The notes: a model not told the origin generated them from the sequence alone. DNA of 37,668 nt from an uncultured Eubacteriales bacterium (GCA_934444895.1 CAKSDA010000003.1:1-37668), one strand, 5' to 3'. Numbered from the stretch's first letter, positions 15,315-24,714 are shown. Numbers and translations are program-made.

Positions 15315-15343
15315 TTGACATAATATATTAAAAGTGATATTAT
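15315..15343 (+). promoter_or_regulatory. sigma-A promoter of trkA-trkH
   Basis: TTGACA (15315-15320), a 17-nt spacer and TATTAT (15338-15343) lie 32 nt before the trkA GTG. The leader is about 25 nt, too short for a c-di-AMP riboswitch of the kind often found before potassium transporter genes. Confidence 0.75.
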
Positions 15344-15374
15344 ATCTATAATTTTTATTATAGGGGGAACCTTA

Positions 15375-16757
15375 GTGCATATTGTAATTGTCGGCGCAGG
15401 CAAAATCGGCTATAATTTGGCAGTTCAGCTTAGCAAAGAAAATCACAATATTGTGATTATAGACAAAAATCTTGAACTGTTGAAAAACACTCAAAACAAG
15501 CTCGATGTTGCAGTCGTTGCCGGTAACGGCGCATCGGCAGAAGTACAAAAAGAGGCCTCGGTGGATGAGGCAGATCTGCTTATTGCAGTAACGGGAAGCG
15601 ATGAAGTTAACCTACTTTGCAGTATGGTCGCGCATAAACTCGGATGCCACAGCATCATTGCGCGCATACGGAATCCGGAATATGACCGTCAAATGAAAAT
15701 ATTAGACCCGGATTTCGGCATAACATTTTCCTTCAATGCTGAAAAAACAGCGGCAAATGAAATCTTTCACCTTTTGCAGTTTCCGTCATTTGTTAAGCGC
15801 GATACCTTTGCCGGCGGCCGCGCAGACATGGTGGAATTAAAGCTTCTCACAAGCAGTAATCTTGTTGGTAAAAAGCTTTCGCAGATAGGGGAATTTCTTA
15901 AATGCAAAGCAATGATATGCGCTGTTGAGCGAAACGGAAAAATAGAAATTCCGTCAGGTAGTTTTGAACTTTCCGCAGATGATAAATTGGTTGTTGCGGC
16001 AGCGCCCAAAGAACTTCCTAAAATTGTGCGTGCCTTTGGTATGTCCACCGTGAAAATCAAAAAGGTTGTAATTGTGGGCGGCAGCAATATCGCCGTTTAT
16101 CTAGCCCAGCTCCTGACCGAAAATAAAATAGGAGTTAAGCTTATAGAACTGTCTCCTGAAAGGTGCAGATTTCTGACAGAAAAACTGCCGGATGTTTCGG
16201 TAATATGCGGTAATGGTGCGGATCAGCAGCTTTTGATAGATGAAAACATCAGCGCAGCAGATGCGGTAGTATCCCTAACCGGCGTTGATGAAGAAAATTT
16301 CATGATTTCCATGTTTGCAAATTACTTGGGAGTTCCAAAAACAATTACAAAAAACAATCATATAGAATACAGTGATATTTTTAAAGGGACCGGGGTTGAC
16401 ACAATAATAAGTCCAAAGTTGTTGGCAGCCAATCTTATTGTGCGGTATGTCCGCGCGGCGGAAGCTTCCGCAAATGCCGGTGGAGTAGATGCTCTTTACA
16501 GAATTTTAGACGGCAAGGCAGAAGCACTTGGATTCACCGTTCCGGAAACCTGGAAGAATTCCGATGTTACTCTTGAACAGTTAAAATTCCGTGAAAATAC
16601 GCTTATTGCACTTATACTAAGAGATTCTAAAGTTATCATTCCTCACGGTACCGATTGTTTGAAACCCGGAGATTCCATTATAGCAGTTACAAAACCGGAA
16701 TATGTAATTTCAAAGGTTCAGGATCTATTTTTGCGTAAAGAAGGCGCTGAGAGATGA
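15375..16757 (+). CDS. trkA: Trk potassium uptake system regulatory subunit TrkA
   Basis: This is the peripheral NAD(H)/nucleotide-binding subunit that gates the TrkH potassium channel-transporter. The 460-residue protein has two RCK units. Each has a Rossmann TrkA-N domain (N-terminal IVIVGAGKIGYNLA and a second VVIVGGSNIAVYLA at about 235) followed by a TrkA-C domain. This matches the two-repeat TrkA of about 458 residues rather than single-RCK KtrA. The second glycine motif has Asn-Ile in place of the usual GxG spacing, common for repeat 2. GTG is the start, with GGGGG 7 nt upstream. It overlaps trkH by 4 nt (ATGA), so both are made together. Confidence 0.95.
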   Translation: MHIVIVGAGKIGYNLAVQLSKENHNIVIIDKNLELLKNTQNKLDVAVVAGNGASAEVQKEASVDEADLLIAVTGSDEVNLLCSMVAHKLGCHSIIARIRNPEYDRQMKILDPDFGITFSFNAEKTAANEIFHLLQFPSFVKRDTFAGGRADMVELKLLTSSNLVGKKLSQIGEFLKCKAMICAVERNGKIEIPSGSFELSADDKLVVAAAPKELPKIVRAFGMSTVKIKKVVIVGGSNIAVYLAQLLTENKIGVKLIELSPERCRFLTEKLPDVSVICGNGADQQLLIDENISAADAVVSLTGVDEENFMISMFANYLGVPKTITKNNHIEYSDIFKGTGVDTIISPKLLAANLIVRYVRAAEASANAGGVDALYRILDGKAEALGFTVPETWKNSDVTLEQLKFRENTLIALILRDSKVIIPHGTDCLKPGDSIIAVTKPEYVISKVQDLFLRKEGAER

Positions 16758-18205
16758 ACTACAGAGCAATTATAAAATATGTGGGAAATGTTCTGCAAAT
16801 AGAAGCGCTTTTTATGATCCCCGCAATTATTGTGTGTCTTATATATAAAGAACCGGCAACGCTGCATGCCTATGCGGCCTCGGCTGTTATTACTTTGGCA
16901 GTCGGAACATTGCTTTCTTTTTCAAAATTTTCAGGCAATATTTATGCCAAAGAAGGTTTTGTAACGGTAAGCCTCAGTTGGATAATGATTTCGCTGTTCG
17001 GAGCACTGCCGTTTATTATAAGCGGAGCAATTCCGAATTTCGTTGACGCATGGTTTGAAACCGTTTCCGGTTTTACAACAACCGGTTCAAGTATTTTAAA
17101 GGATGTTGAAGCTTTGTCGCACGGCAATCTTTATTGGCGAAGCTTTACCCACTGGCTCGGCGGAATGGGTGTGCTTGTGTTTTTGCTGGCAGTAATTCCG
17201 CTTAGCAACAAAAGCGGAGAGACGCTTCACATTTTAAGAGCGGAAAGCCCGGGTCCGAGCGTAGGGAAACTCACTCCCACCATTCGTAAAACCTCGCAGT
17301 ATTTGTATTTGATATACATAGTTTTAACCCTTATAGAAATGGTTATGCTTATATGCGGCGGAATGCCGGTATTTGATTCAATATTAAATTCCTTTGCAAC
17401 TGCAGGAACCGGCGGTTTTGCAATAAAAAATGCAAGCATAGGTGCGTATGACAGTGTATATTTGCAGCTGGTTATAGGAATTTTTATGGCATTATTCGGA
17501 GTTAATTTCAGCGTATATTACCTTATACTTATGAAGCGATTCAAAACGGCTGCCAAAAACGAAGAAGTAAGGGTATATTTTATTATTATGGCGGCAGCTA
17601 CCGTCATGATAGGAATAAATATTATGCCGGCGTATAAAAACGGCGCAAGAGCCTTTTTAGACAGCTTTTTCCAGGTATCCTCGGTTATGACCACCACCGG
17701 ATTTGCTACTACGAATTTTGATTTGTGGCCGCAGTTTTCAAGATATTTGCTTATTACTTTAATGGTTATAGGCGCCTGCGCCGGATCAACCGGAGGCGGA
17801 GTTAAAGTTTCAAGATTTATTATACTATGGAAATATTTAAGAAGCAAAATAAAATCCATGCTTCACCCAAGAAGCGTAACGGCGGTATCGGTTGATGGAA
17901 AGGTTATTGAGTCAAGCGTGGTTCACGATGTTGCGGCATATATTGTTGCCTATTCCATGCTTTGCTTTTTGTCAATACTTTTGGTGTCGTTTGACAATTT
18001 TAATACCGATACTACGGTTTCAAGCGTGTTTTCCTGCCTGAATAATATAGGACCGGGATTAGGGCTTGTAGGCCCTGCCGGGAATTTCGGATCATTTTCG
18101 GCTTTGTCCAAAATCGTTCTCTCTCTTGATATGCTGTTCGGAAGACTGGAAATTTTCCCAATGCTTATATTCCTGTCTCCTATGTCATGGCGTAGAAGCG
18201 CATAG
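16754..18205 (+). CDS. trkH: Trk potassium transporter membrane subunit TrkH
   Basis: This is the ion-conducting membrane subunit of 483 residues. The four pore-loop filter motifs expected of the SKT superfamily are visible in order: TTTGSS, TAGTGGF, TTTGFATT and NNIGPGLG. The conserved SFTHWLGGMGVLVF follows the first pore and GACAGSTGGGVKVSRF the third. The C-terminus FPMLIFLSPMSWRR is the usual TrkH end. It is translationally coupled to trkA, and a perfect 18-bp terminator hairpin follows 31 nt after the stop. No feature suggests altered ion selectivity. Confidence 0.95.
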   Translation: MNYRAIIKYVGNVLQIEALFMIPAIIVCLIYKEPATLHAYAASAVITLAVGTLLSFSKFSGNIYAKEGFVTVSLSWIMISLFGALPFIISGAIPNFVDAWFETVSGFTTTGSSILKDVEALSHGNLYWRSFTHWLGGMGVLVFLLAVIPLSNKSGETLHILRAESPGPSVGKLTPTIRKTSQYLYLIYIVLTLIEMVMLICGGMPVFDSILNSFATAGTGGFAIKNASIGAYDSVYLQLVIGIFMALFGVNFSVYYLILMKRFKTAAKNEEVRVYFIIMAAATVMIGINIMPAYKNGARAFLDSFFQVSSVMTTTGFATTNFDLWPQFSRYLLITLMVIGACAGSTGGGVKVSRFIILWKYLRSKIKSMLHPRSVTAVSVDGKVIESSVVHDVAAYIVAYSMLCFLSILLVSFDNFNTDTTVSSVFSCLNNIGPGLGLVGPAGNFGSFSALSKIVLSLDMLFGRLEIFPMLIFLSPMSWRRSA

Positions 18206-18236
18206 AAAAATTTATGGTTTTAAGATAAAAAACAGT

Positions 18237-18290
18237 TCCCTGCGCTGTGCGAAAAGTTTCAGGCTTTCGCACAGCGCAGGGATTTTTATA
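18237..18290 (+). terminator. terminator of trkA-trkH
   Basis: A perfect 18-bp stem (18237-18254 with 18265-18282) with a 10-nt loop is followed by TTTTTATAATT. Confidence 0.88.
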
Positions 18291-18402
18291 ATTAAAGATT
18301 TGTTTTTATGGCCATGGTTCGACTTTGGGAGTATATTATAAAGAATCTATCCTTGTCAGGCTGCCGAACAATGAGCCTTATTAAAATCATATTTATTGGG
18401 CT

Positions 18403-18443
18403 AATAAAACCGCCGTTTGAATTTTTTAAACGGCGGTTTTATT
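18403..18443. terminator. bidirectional terminator at the end of the dnaX-gatB operon
   Basis: A perfect 16-bp stem (18403-18418 with 18428-18443, 9-nt loop) ends in TTTTATT on the plus strand and TTTTATT on the minus strand. It lies about 95 nt beyond the gatB stop. The 112 nt between it and the trkH terminator hold nothing I can identify. Confidence 0.72.
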
Positions 18444-18538
18444 TAGGTGCCGGATTAAGGCTTGAAATAGTCTAACCACGCCGACTCTTAATCATTTAAA
18501 ATAAAATTTAAATAATTAAGTTCTGTTTGTATTTTATT

Positions 18539-19954
18539 TTATTTAAGTTTCTCTTCCAAAACCGATTTTATTATTGCGGGGTTCGCAGATTTTCCGAGCT
18601 TACGGCACATCTGACCCATAAGATAGCCGAACACCTTTTGGCTTCCGCTTTTATATTCCGCAACGGCTTTTTCATTTGCTGCAAGAATTTCATCGGCGGC
18701 GGCGCTCACAGAAGATGTATCGTTGCTCATAAGCATTTGATTTTTCTTTGCAATTTCCATGGGGGTTCCGCCCTGCTCAAACATTTCCCTTAAAATGTCC
18801 TTTGCGGCATTTCTGCTTACAACTCCGGAATCGGACATGCGGCAGAGCTCTGCAAGGTCTGCGGGTGAAATGCTAAGCTGCTCGGTGGTTATGCCGGAAT
18901 CATTCATGCGGCGCATAAGCTCTACAAGAATCATTGAACTTACGGATTTTGGGTTGTTATAAATGCCGACAGCCTTTTCAAAGTAATCCGAAAGAGCCTT
19001 GTCTGATACAAGCAATCCGGCGTCTGCCTCGCTTAAACCATATTCGGATAAATACCTCTCAAAGCGGTGGTGAGGCATTTCCGGCATGCTGTTTTTGATG
19101 TTTTCAATATCATCATCGCTTAACATAACCGGCGGAATATCCGGTTCCGGGAAATAGCGATAATCGTGTGCTTCTTCTTTGGAACGAAGCGCCTTTGTGG
19201 TTCCGGTGGCATCATTAAAATGCAGAGTTTGCTGAATAACCTTTTCGCCGCATTCAAGCAAATCCTCCTGGCGGGAATATTCATACTCTATCGCCCTTAC
19301 AATAGAACGCAGTGAGTTTAGATTTTTAATTTCCGTGCGGGTTCCGAACTCGGTGCTGCCTTCCGGCATAATGGAGATATTTACATCGCAGCGGAGCGAT
19401 CCCTGTTCCATTTTAGAATCGCATACACCGGCATATTTAAGACGAAGAGCAACCTCTTCGACAAAAGCTCTCGCCTCTTCAGCCGAACGAATATCCGGTT
19501 CCGTTACTATTTCTATAAGCGGAACGCCGCATCTGTTATAATCGGCAAGCGAAACATTTTCGCTTTCGTCATGTATAAGTTTTCCGGCGTCTTCCTCGAT
19601 ATGGATTCTGTTTATTCTTACAGTTTTTCCGTTAACCGTTACCGAACCGTTTGTGCATATAGGATGATTGAACTGGGTTATCTGATATGCCTTGGGAAGG
19701 TCCGGATAAAAGTAGTTTTTTCTGTCAAAGGCGCTGAATTTGTGAATTTCACATTCAAGCGCAAGGCCGGCCCTTACTGCAAGTTCGGCTGCGCCTCTGT
19801 TAAATACCGGAAGCGTACCGGGCATGCCGGAACATCTTGGGCAGACTCTTGTGTTTTCTTCACCGCCGAATTCGGCGCTGCATCCGCAAAATACTTTTGA
19901 ATGTGTAAGCATTTCAGCATGTATTTCAAGGCCGATTATTGTTGTGTATTTCAT
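18539..19954 (-). CDS. gatB: aspartyl/glutamyl-tRNA amidotransferase subunit B
   Basis: GatB phosphorylates the misacylated Glu-tRNA(Gln) or Asp-tRNA(Asn) and completes amidation with ammonia from GatA. The 471-residue protein opens with TTIGLEIHAEML-type sequence. It carries the four-cysteine zinc site (C23, C25, C38, C41), the conserved DRKNYFYPDLPKAYQI and the tRNA-binding YqeY-like tail. The length is normal (about 475). It overlaps gatA by 4 nt (ATGA) and is the last gene of the six-gene minus-strand operon. Its presence implies indirect Gln-tRNA and/or Asn-tRNA synthesis in this organism, usual for Firmicutes. Confidence 0.96.
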   Translation of the reverse strand: MKYTTIIGLEIHAEMLTHSKVFCGCSAEFGGEENTRVCPRCSGMPGTLPVFNRGAAELAVRAGLALECEIHKFSAFDRKNYFYPDLPKAYQITQFNHPICTNGSVTVNGKTVRINRIHIEEDAGKLIHDESENVSLADYNRCGVPLIEIVTEPDIRSAEEARAFVEEVALRLKYAGVCDSKMEQGSLRCDVNISIMPEGSTEFGTRTEIKNLNSLRSIVRAIEYEYSRQEDLLECGEKVIQQTLHFNDATGTTKALRSKEEAHDYRYFPEPDIPPVMLSDDDIENIKNSMPEMPHHRFERYLSEYGLSEADAGLLVSDKALSDYFEKAVGIYNNPKSVSSMILVELMRRMNDSGITTEQLSISPADLAELCRMSDSGVVSRNAAKDILREMFEQGGTPMEIAKKNQMLMSNDTSSVSAAADEILAANEKAVAEYKSGSQKVFGYLMGQMCRKLGKSANPAIIKSVLEEKLK

Positions 19955-21411
19955 AATTTAGCCTCCCTGCGTTCAAAGGTTTTTTCAAACCTGTCTGCAA
20001 CCGCAATTATGGTTGCTTCGTCAAAGGCTTTTCCGGTTATGCTCATACCGAGCGGCATGCCGGAGTCATCATATCCGCAGGTTGTTGAAATAGCCGGGAG
20101 ACCTGCGATATTTGCCGTTACGGTGCATATATCGGCACTGTACATTTTAACCGGATCATTTTCCTGGGCGCCGATTTTATATGCGGGAGTAGGAGCGGTG
20201 GGGGTCAATATGCAGTCGCAATCCTTTAAAACATCTGCATACTCATTTCTGATCTTTCCGCGGATCTGTACAGCCTTGTTATAGTATGCGTCGTAGTATC
20301 CGCTGGACAGGGCATAGTTGCCCAGCATTATACGGCGTTTAACTTCGGATCCGAATCCCTCGCGGCGGGTATTTTTTATAAGATCGTTATAAGAGCCTGT
20401 AGCAGTGCTTCTGTAACCGTATTTAATTCCGTCATAACGAGACAGATTACTTGCCGCTTCGGCAGAGGAGATAAGGTAGTATGCCGGTATTGCAAATTTA
20501 AGGCTGGGAATTGAAACCGGCTTTATAATAAAGCCCATTTTTTCATATTCCTTTGCGGCATTTTCAACTGCAGTTTTTACGCAGTCATCAAGCCCTGCTT
20601 CAAAAAACTCTTTAGGAAGGCCTATTACTGTGCCTTTAAGGTCGCAATTTATTTTAGCAAGAGAATCATAGTTTGTGCTTTTGCTGGTTGCGTCGTTTGC
20701 GTCCTTTCCGGAAATGGAATTGAATATTATGCCGCAATCAACGGCGCTTCGGGCTATAGGGCCTATCTGGTCAAGAGATGAGGCAAATGCAACAAGGCCG
20801 TAACGGGAAACAGCTCCGTATGTCGGTTTAAGACCGGTAACTCCGCAAAAGGCGGAGGGTTGGCGGATTGATCCGCCTGTATCTGAGCCTAAAGCGGCAG
20901 GACACATTGCGGCAGAAACCGCGGCGGCAGAACCTCCGGAGGATCCGCCGGTAACACGATCGGTTGAAAATGGATTATGAACTCCGCCGAAGTATGAGGT
21001 TTGGGAGGATCCGCCCATTGCAAACTCATCCATATTGGTTTTACCCAGCAGCACGGCCCCTTCATTTTTTAAGGCAAGAGCTGCCGTAGCGCTGTAGGGA
21101 GGAACAAAATCCATAAGCATTTTTGAGGCGCATGTGGTCGGAATATCCTTTGTACAGATGTTGTCTTTTAATCCGAGCGGAATACCGGTAAGAGGCTTTG
21201 CAGTGCCGTCCGCAAACATTTTATCAGCCTTTTCGGCGTCTGAAAGGGCAATATCGTCGCAAACGGTTATGAATGCATTTATGCTTTTATCGGTTGTTTC
21301 AATTCGGTTCAAAAAAGCCTTTGTAAGCTCAACGGCTGAAAAGTCTTTGTTTCTCAGCCCCTCACCGAGCTCATGAACCGTGGCAGTAAGAATTTCTTTG
21401 CTTATGCTCAT
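19951..21411 (-). CDS. gatA: aspartyl/glutamyl-tRNA amidotransferase subunit A
   Basis: This amidase subunit hydrolyses glutamine and channels ammonia to GatB. The 486-residue protein has the amidase-signature triad at the expected spacing. Lys is about residue 82 (GLKDN), the cis-Ser about 157 (GGSSGGS) and the nucleophile Ser about 181 (GSDTGGSIRQ), the same 75- and 99-residue spacing as in characterised GatA. The ATG is 3 nt after the gatC stop region. It overlaps gatB by 4 nt. The protein is complete and ordinary. Confidence 0.96.
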   Translation of the reverse strand: MSISKEILTATVHELGEGLRNKDFSAVELTKAFLNRIETTDKSINAFITVCDDIALSDAEKADKMFADGTAKPLTGIPLGLKDNICTKDIPTTCASKMLMDFVPPYSATAALALKNEGAVLLGKTNMDEFAMGGSSQTSYFGGVHNPFSTDRVTGGSSGGSAAAVSAAMCPAALGSDTGGSIRQPSAFCGVTGLKPTYGAVSRYGLVAFASSLDQIGPIARSAVDCGIIFNSISGKDANDATSKSTNYDSLAKINCDLKGTVIGLPKEFFEAGLDDCVKTAVENAAKEYEKMGFIIKPVSIPSLKFAIPAYYLISSAEAASNLSRYDGIKYGYRSTATGSYNDLIKNTRREGFGSEVKRRIMLGNYALSSGYYDAYYNKAVQIRGKIRNEYADVLKDCDCILTPTAPTPAYKIGAQENDPVKMYSADICTVTANIAGLPAISTTCGYDDSGMPLGMSITGKAFDEATIIAVADRFEKTFERREAKL

Positions 21412-21414
21412 GTT

Positions 21415-21693
21415 TTACACCACCTTGGGAACCTTAAAGTAAGTATCGCCGTTGTCTTTGGCGTTTTTAAGGATAAGATCTCTGTCCATTGAAGGCTCTT
21501 CTTTATCCTCTCTTATGCTGCTGAGGTCGGTTTTATCGGTTACGGGGAAGTCTTCTCCCGTTTCAAATTCCGAAACAGTATCCATAAGATTTACAATCGA
21601 ATCCATCTCTTCGGTCATTTTTTCAAGCTCTTCTTCTGTGAATTTAAGCTTTGAAAGTTCGGCCAGATGAGCGGTAAGATCGGTATTAAACAT
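21415..21693 (-). CDS. gatC: aspartyl/glutamyl-tRNA amidotransferase subunit C
   Basis: This 92-residue subunit wraps around the GatA-GatB interface. The family pattern is clear: AELSKLKFTEEELEKM near the N-terminus, the central MDSIVNLMDTV helix, then the extended FPVTDKTDLSSIREDKEEPS and the closing DNGDTYFKVPKVV. The start follows a TAGGAGG site. It lies 35 nt after recR and 3 nt before gatA, so the amidotransferase genes are appended to the recombination/replication operon. Confidence 0.94.
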   Translation of the reverse strand: MFNTDLTAHLAELSKLKFTEEELEKMTEEMDSIVNLMDTVSEFETGEDFPVTDKTDLSSIREDKEEPSMDRDLILKNAKDNGDTYFKVPKVV

Positions 21694-21728
21694 ATATATT
21701 ACCTCCTATACAAACTCAAAATAGGGTA

Positions 21729-22331
21729 TTATTTTATTTCGTTTCGACCCTCAAGAGCTCTTGAAAGGGTGATTTCATCGGCGTATTCCAAATCTCCTCC
21801 TACAGGAATCCCATAAGCAAGGCGGGTTGTTTTTATTCCCATGGGGTGCACCAACCGCGAAATGTAACTCGCGGTAGCCTCTCCCTCTACGGTGGGGTTT
21901 GTTGCCATAATAAGTTCTTTAACCTCGTTTTTTGAAAGCCGCGTCATAAGCTCTTTAATATGCAAATTGTCCGGGCCTATGCCTTCCAGAGGGGAAATAA
22001 CCCCGTGCAGAACATGATAGAGTCCGTTATATTCCCTTGTGCGTTCAAAGGCCATAACATCTTTAGGATCCTCAACAACGCATATTACGGAACGGTCTCT
22101 GGCCGTGTCGGTGCAAATCGGGCAAAGCTCAAGGTCTGTAAGATTGCAGCAGCAATTGCAGTAGCGAATCTTTTCCTTTGCGTCCACAACCGCATCTGCA
22201 AAGGCTTTTACATCTTCGCTGTTTTGTGACAGAATGTGATATGCAAGGCGCCCGGCTGTTTTGTGACCTATTCCGGGTAACCTTTCAAACTGTTCTATAA
22301 GCCGGTCAAGCGGAGCAATATGATATGCCAT
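21729..22331 (-). CDS. recR: recombination mediator protein RecR
   Basis: RecR works with RecO/RecF to load RecA at gapped DNA. The 200-residue protein has the N-terminal helix-hairpin-helix (RLPGIGHKTAGRLAYH) and a four-cysteine zinc finger (CNCCCNLTDLELCPIC). The Toprim core (ICVVEDPKDVMAFE and LIMATNPTVEGEATA) and the C-terminal AYGIPVGGDLEYADE complete it. The length is normal. It starts 2 nt after ebfC, the standard dnaX-ebfC-recR order of bacteria. Confidence 0.96.
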   Translation of the reverse strand: MAYHIAPLDRLIEQFERLPGIGHKTAGRLAYHILSQNSEDVKAFADAVVDAKEKIRYCNCCCNLTDLELCPICTDTARDRSVICVVEDPKDVMAFERTREYNGLYHVLHGVISPLEGIGPDNLHIKELMTRLSKNEVKELIMATNPTVEGEATASYISRLVHPMGIKTTRLAYGIPVGGDLEYADEITLSRALEGRNEIK

Positions 22332-22333
22332 TT

Positions 22334-22678
22334 TTAAAACATTCCGGGCATGCCGGGGATATTAAGACCTCCGGTAATTGCGCCCATTTCGTCTTCGGAA
22401 GTTTTTGTGGCTTTTCTTATTGCCTCGTTAACTGCAACCGTAACAAAATCTTCAAGCATTTCAACATCTTCAGGATCCACCGCTTCAGGAGAAATTTTAA
22501 TATTTAAAATTTCATGCTTTCCGTTAACAGTTACACAAACAGCACCGTTTCCGGCATCGGCGGTAAATTCTCTTTCGTCCAGATCAGCTTGAAGCGCAGC
22601 CATATCGTCCTGCATTTTTTGAACCTGTTTTAACATTTCGTTTCTGCCCGGTCCTTGGTTTGGAATTCTGACTTTCAT
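22334..22678 (-). CDS. ebfC: YbaB/EbfC family nucleoid-associated protein
   Basis: This small DNA-binding protein of 114 residues is usually encoded between dnaX and recR. It has the N-terminal coiled helix (MLKQVQKMQDDMAALQADLDERE), the beta sheet core with GNGAVCVTVNGKHEILNIKI, and the C-terminal helix VAVNEAIRKATK. It ends in the typical glycine/methionine tail GLNIPGMPGMF. The ATG at 22678 is preceded by AAAGGA at 9 nt. The in-frame ATG three codons earlier sits directly against that site and is unlikely to be used. Confidence 0.93.
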   Translation of the reverse strand: MKVRIPNQGPGRNEMLKQVQKMQDDMAALQADLDEREFTADAGNGAVCVTVNGKHEILNIKISPEAVDPEDVEMLEDFVTVAVNEAIRKATKTSEDEMGAITGGLNIPGMPGMF

Positions 22679-22836
22679 TATTCTCATCCTTTTCGGTAAA
22701 ATTTTAATATTTAATTATATATTTTAATATATTTATTTTTTGCAAATGGCGAAAAATTTTCGATAACGATTTTTGTCTGCAAAAGATTAAAGACTAAAAA
22801 GACTAAGAGTTTAAATCCGGATACGGTAAAATGTTA

Positions 22837-24714
22837 TTATTCCAGATTTTCCAGTGATTTTGCAAATTCTTCAAGAGGATCAACCGTATTTTTTACAGCT
22901 TTGGCCGGCGGTCTGTACGGCCCCAGATTATAGGAAGCGCCAAGCACCTCTTCGGCTGCCTTTTTAATATAGTCTCTGTACTTAGCGTCTGAATTTATAA
23001 GATCTTTAAACTGTTCCAGTTTGGAATCAATAAGAATCCGCCCGTCCTTTAAATATGCACGGGAGCCCACCAAAACGCCGGCCATAAGAGGACATGATTT
23101 TTTAACAATATCCAAAATATCAGGCCATTCATTTAAAAATACCGGTTCACCTGATTTTTGTTTTTCCTGCGCCTTTGATTTTTGCGCGGCATCAAATGCA
23201 GAGCTTGCGGAAGCAGAATTCGTCGGTGCGGAATTTGTGTTTTCGGAATTTGTGCTTTCGGAATTTGTGCTTTCGGAATTTGCCTCTATGAAATCTGCAG
23301 CCGCAGGGTTCGGCGCGGTGCCTGTCGGCACAGCGGTTGCATTTGCGGAGCCTCCGGTCGTTTGTTTTGACGGTGCGGAGTTTTCGGAAGAATCATAACC
23401 ATTCGGCAAAGGAATGTTTTGTGCCGGTGCGGTTTTATTGATTGAAGCGGAATTATAGGGAGCTGAATTATGCAAAGCCGAATTATTTGAAGATAAATTA
23501 GAATTTGAAGATAAATTATTTGAAACTGAATTATTTGAGGGTAAATTGCTTGAAGCCGAACTTAAAAAGGAACCTTTTAATTCAACCGCCTTTTCAAGCT
23601 TTTCGATTCTTGCTGCAAGGGCAGAAAGTGAATTTGAAAGCTCCGGCGTGCAAAGTCTTACAATTATAAGTTCTACATCGCTGCGGCAGGAGGATCCGGA
23701 GGCTTCCCCTGTCGTTTGCAAAAGAGAAAGACAGTCAAGTATTTCGGAAAGTGTAAATTTTTGTGATAAGGCCTGCATTTCCTTAAATCCGTCTTCTGAG
23801 CAAACAATAAGATTTCGGCAGTCTTTTACCGTTTGAATTATCATAAGATTTCTAAAGTAGGACACGGTTTCGAATAAAAGCTTTTTCATGTCAACCGAAT
23901 TTCTGTAAAGCTCGTCTACAATGCCAAGGGCTTCAGCCGCATTCTTTTCGGCTATTGCGCCGATGAGCCGTGAGATTTGCCTTGTTCCGGCAATGCCGCA
24001 AATATCGGCAATAACCTCTTCAGTAACGCTGTTGCTGCAGGAAGAACACTGATCCAATATTGAAAGAGCGTCCCTCATTCCGCCGTCGGCAAGAGAGGCT
24101 ATCATTGTCTTTGCGCCGTCGGTTACAGTAAAACCTTCTGCCTTTGCAATTGTATCAATCCTTTTTGCAATAACATCCGGTTCAAGTCTTCTAAAGTCAT
24201 ACCGCTGACAACGCGACAAAATAGTTGCCGGGAGTTTATGGACCTCGGTCGTTGCAAGGATAAATATAACATGAGCCGGAGGTTCCTCAAGGGTTTTTAA
24301 AAGGGCATTAAACGCGCTTGATGAAAGCATATGAACTTCGTCTATAATATAAACTTTATATTTTAAAGCAGAGGGAAGGAAGTTAACCTGTTCCCTTAAA
24401 TCCCTTATATCATTTACGCTGTTGTTTGAAGCAGCGTCGATTTCACTTATATCGGTAGTACTGTTTTGTGCAATAGAAATGCAGGAAGGGCATTTTTCGC
24501 AGGGTTCGCCGTTAACGGGGGCTTCGCAGCACACGGCTTTTGCCAGAATTTTAGCGCAGGTGGTTTTTCCGGTTCCGCGTGTGCCTGTAAAAAGATAAGC
24601 ATGAGAAATTTTAGAGCTTTGCAGGCTGCCTTTTAAGGCGCCGGTAATATGCTCCTGACCTACTACATCTTCAAATTTTACGGGCCGATATTTTCTGTAA
24701 AGAGCCTGATACAA
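22837..24714 (-). CDS. dnaX: DNA polymerase III subunit gamma/tau
   Basis: This is the clamp-loader ATPase of the replicative polymerase. The 625-residue protein has Walker A GTRGTGKT at 44-51, zinc cysteines C63, C72, C75 and C78, and Walker B DEVH at 125-128. It also has sensor 1 FILATTEVHKLPATILSRCQRYDF and a domain III helical bundle. A low-complexity linker of about 140 residues (roughly 380-520) is very rich in Asn and Ser, with tandem repeats such as NSESTNSESTNSENTNS. A conserved C-terminal domain follows. Start is TTG behind GAGGTGG at 6 nt. I saw no obvious X-XXY-YYZ slippery site. It heads the dnaX-ebfC-recR-gatCAB operon, about 200 nt downstream of the SRP RNA gene. Confidence 0.96.
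   Translation of the reverse strand: MYQALYRKYRPVKFEDVVGQEHITGALKGSLQSSKISHAYLFTGTRGTGKTTCAKILAKAVCCEAPVNGEPCEKCPSCISIAQNSTTDISEIDAASNNSVNDIRDLREQVNFLPSALKYKVYIIDEVHMLSSSAFNALLKTLEEPPAHVIFILATTEVHKLPATILSRCQRYDFRRLEPDVIAKRIDTIAKAEGFTVTDGAKTMIASLADGGMRDALSILDQCSSCSNSVTEEVIADICGIAGTRQISRLIGAIAEKNAAEALGIVDELYRNSVDMKKLLFETVSYFRNLMIIQTVKDCRNLIVCSEDGFKEMQALSQKFTLSEILDCLSLLQTTGEASGSSCRSDVELIIVRLCTPELSNSLSALAARIEKLEKAVELKGSFLSSASSNLPSNNSVSNNLSSNSNLSSNNSALHNSAPYNSASINKTAPAQNIPLPNGYDSSENSAPSKQTTGGSANATAVPTGTAPNPAAADFIEANSESTNSESTNSENTNSAPTNSASASSAFDAAQKSKAQEKQKSGEPVFLNEWPDILDIVKKSCPLMAGVLVGSRAYLKDGRILIDSKLEQFKDLINSDAKYRDYIKKAAEEVLGASYNLGPYRPPAKAVKNTVDPLEEFAKSLENLE
23195..23290. repeat. short tandem repeats inside dnaX linker
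   Basis: On the plus strand the 15-nt unit TTCGGAATTTGTGCT is repeated nearly perfectly two to three times, flanked by degenerate copies. The matching protein repeat is NSEST/NSENT. A second, looser repeat region (GAATTATTTGAAG-like units) lies at about 23440-23560. Confidence 0.7.

Noticed and set aside
15344..15374. c-di-AMP (ydaO-type) riboswitch controlling trkA-trkH
   Set aside because: The leader after the near-consensus promoter is about 25 nt, so there is no room for the aptamer.
23021..23398. Open frames on the plus strand across the dnaX linker
   Set aside because: They are antisense shadows of the repetitive linker, with no ribosome binding site and repeat-driven composition.
22837..24714. 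Programmed frameshift in dnaX producing a short gamma form
   Set aside because: The T-run near the linker (CTTTTTA on the coding strand) does not satisfy the X-XXY-YYZ pattern in the right frame, and no clear stimulatory hairpin was seen.
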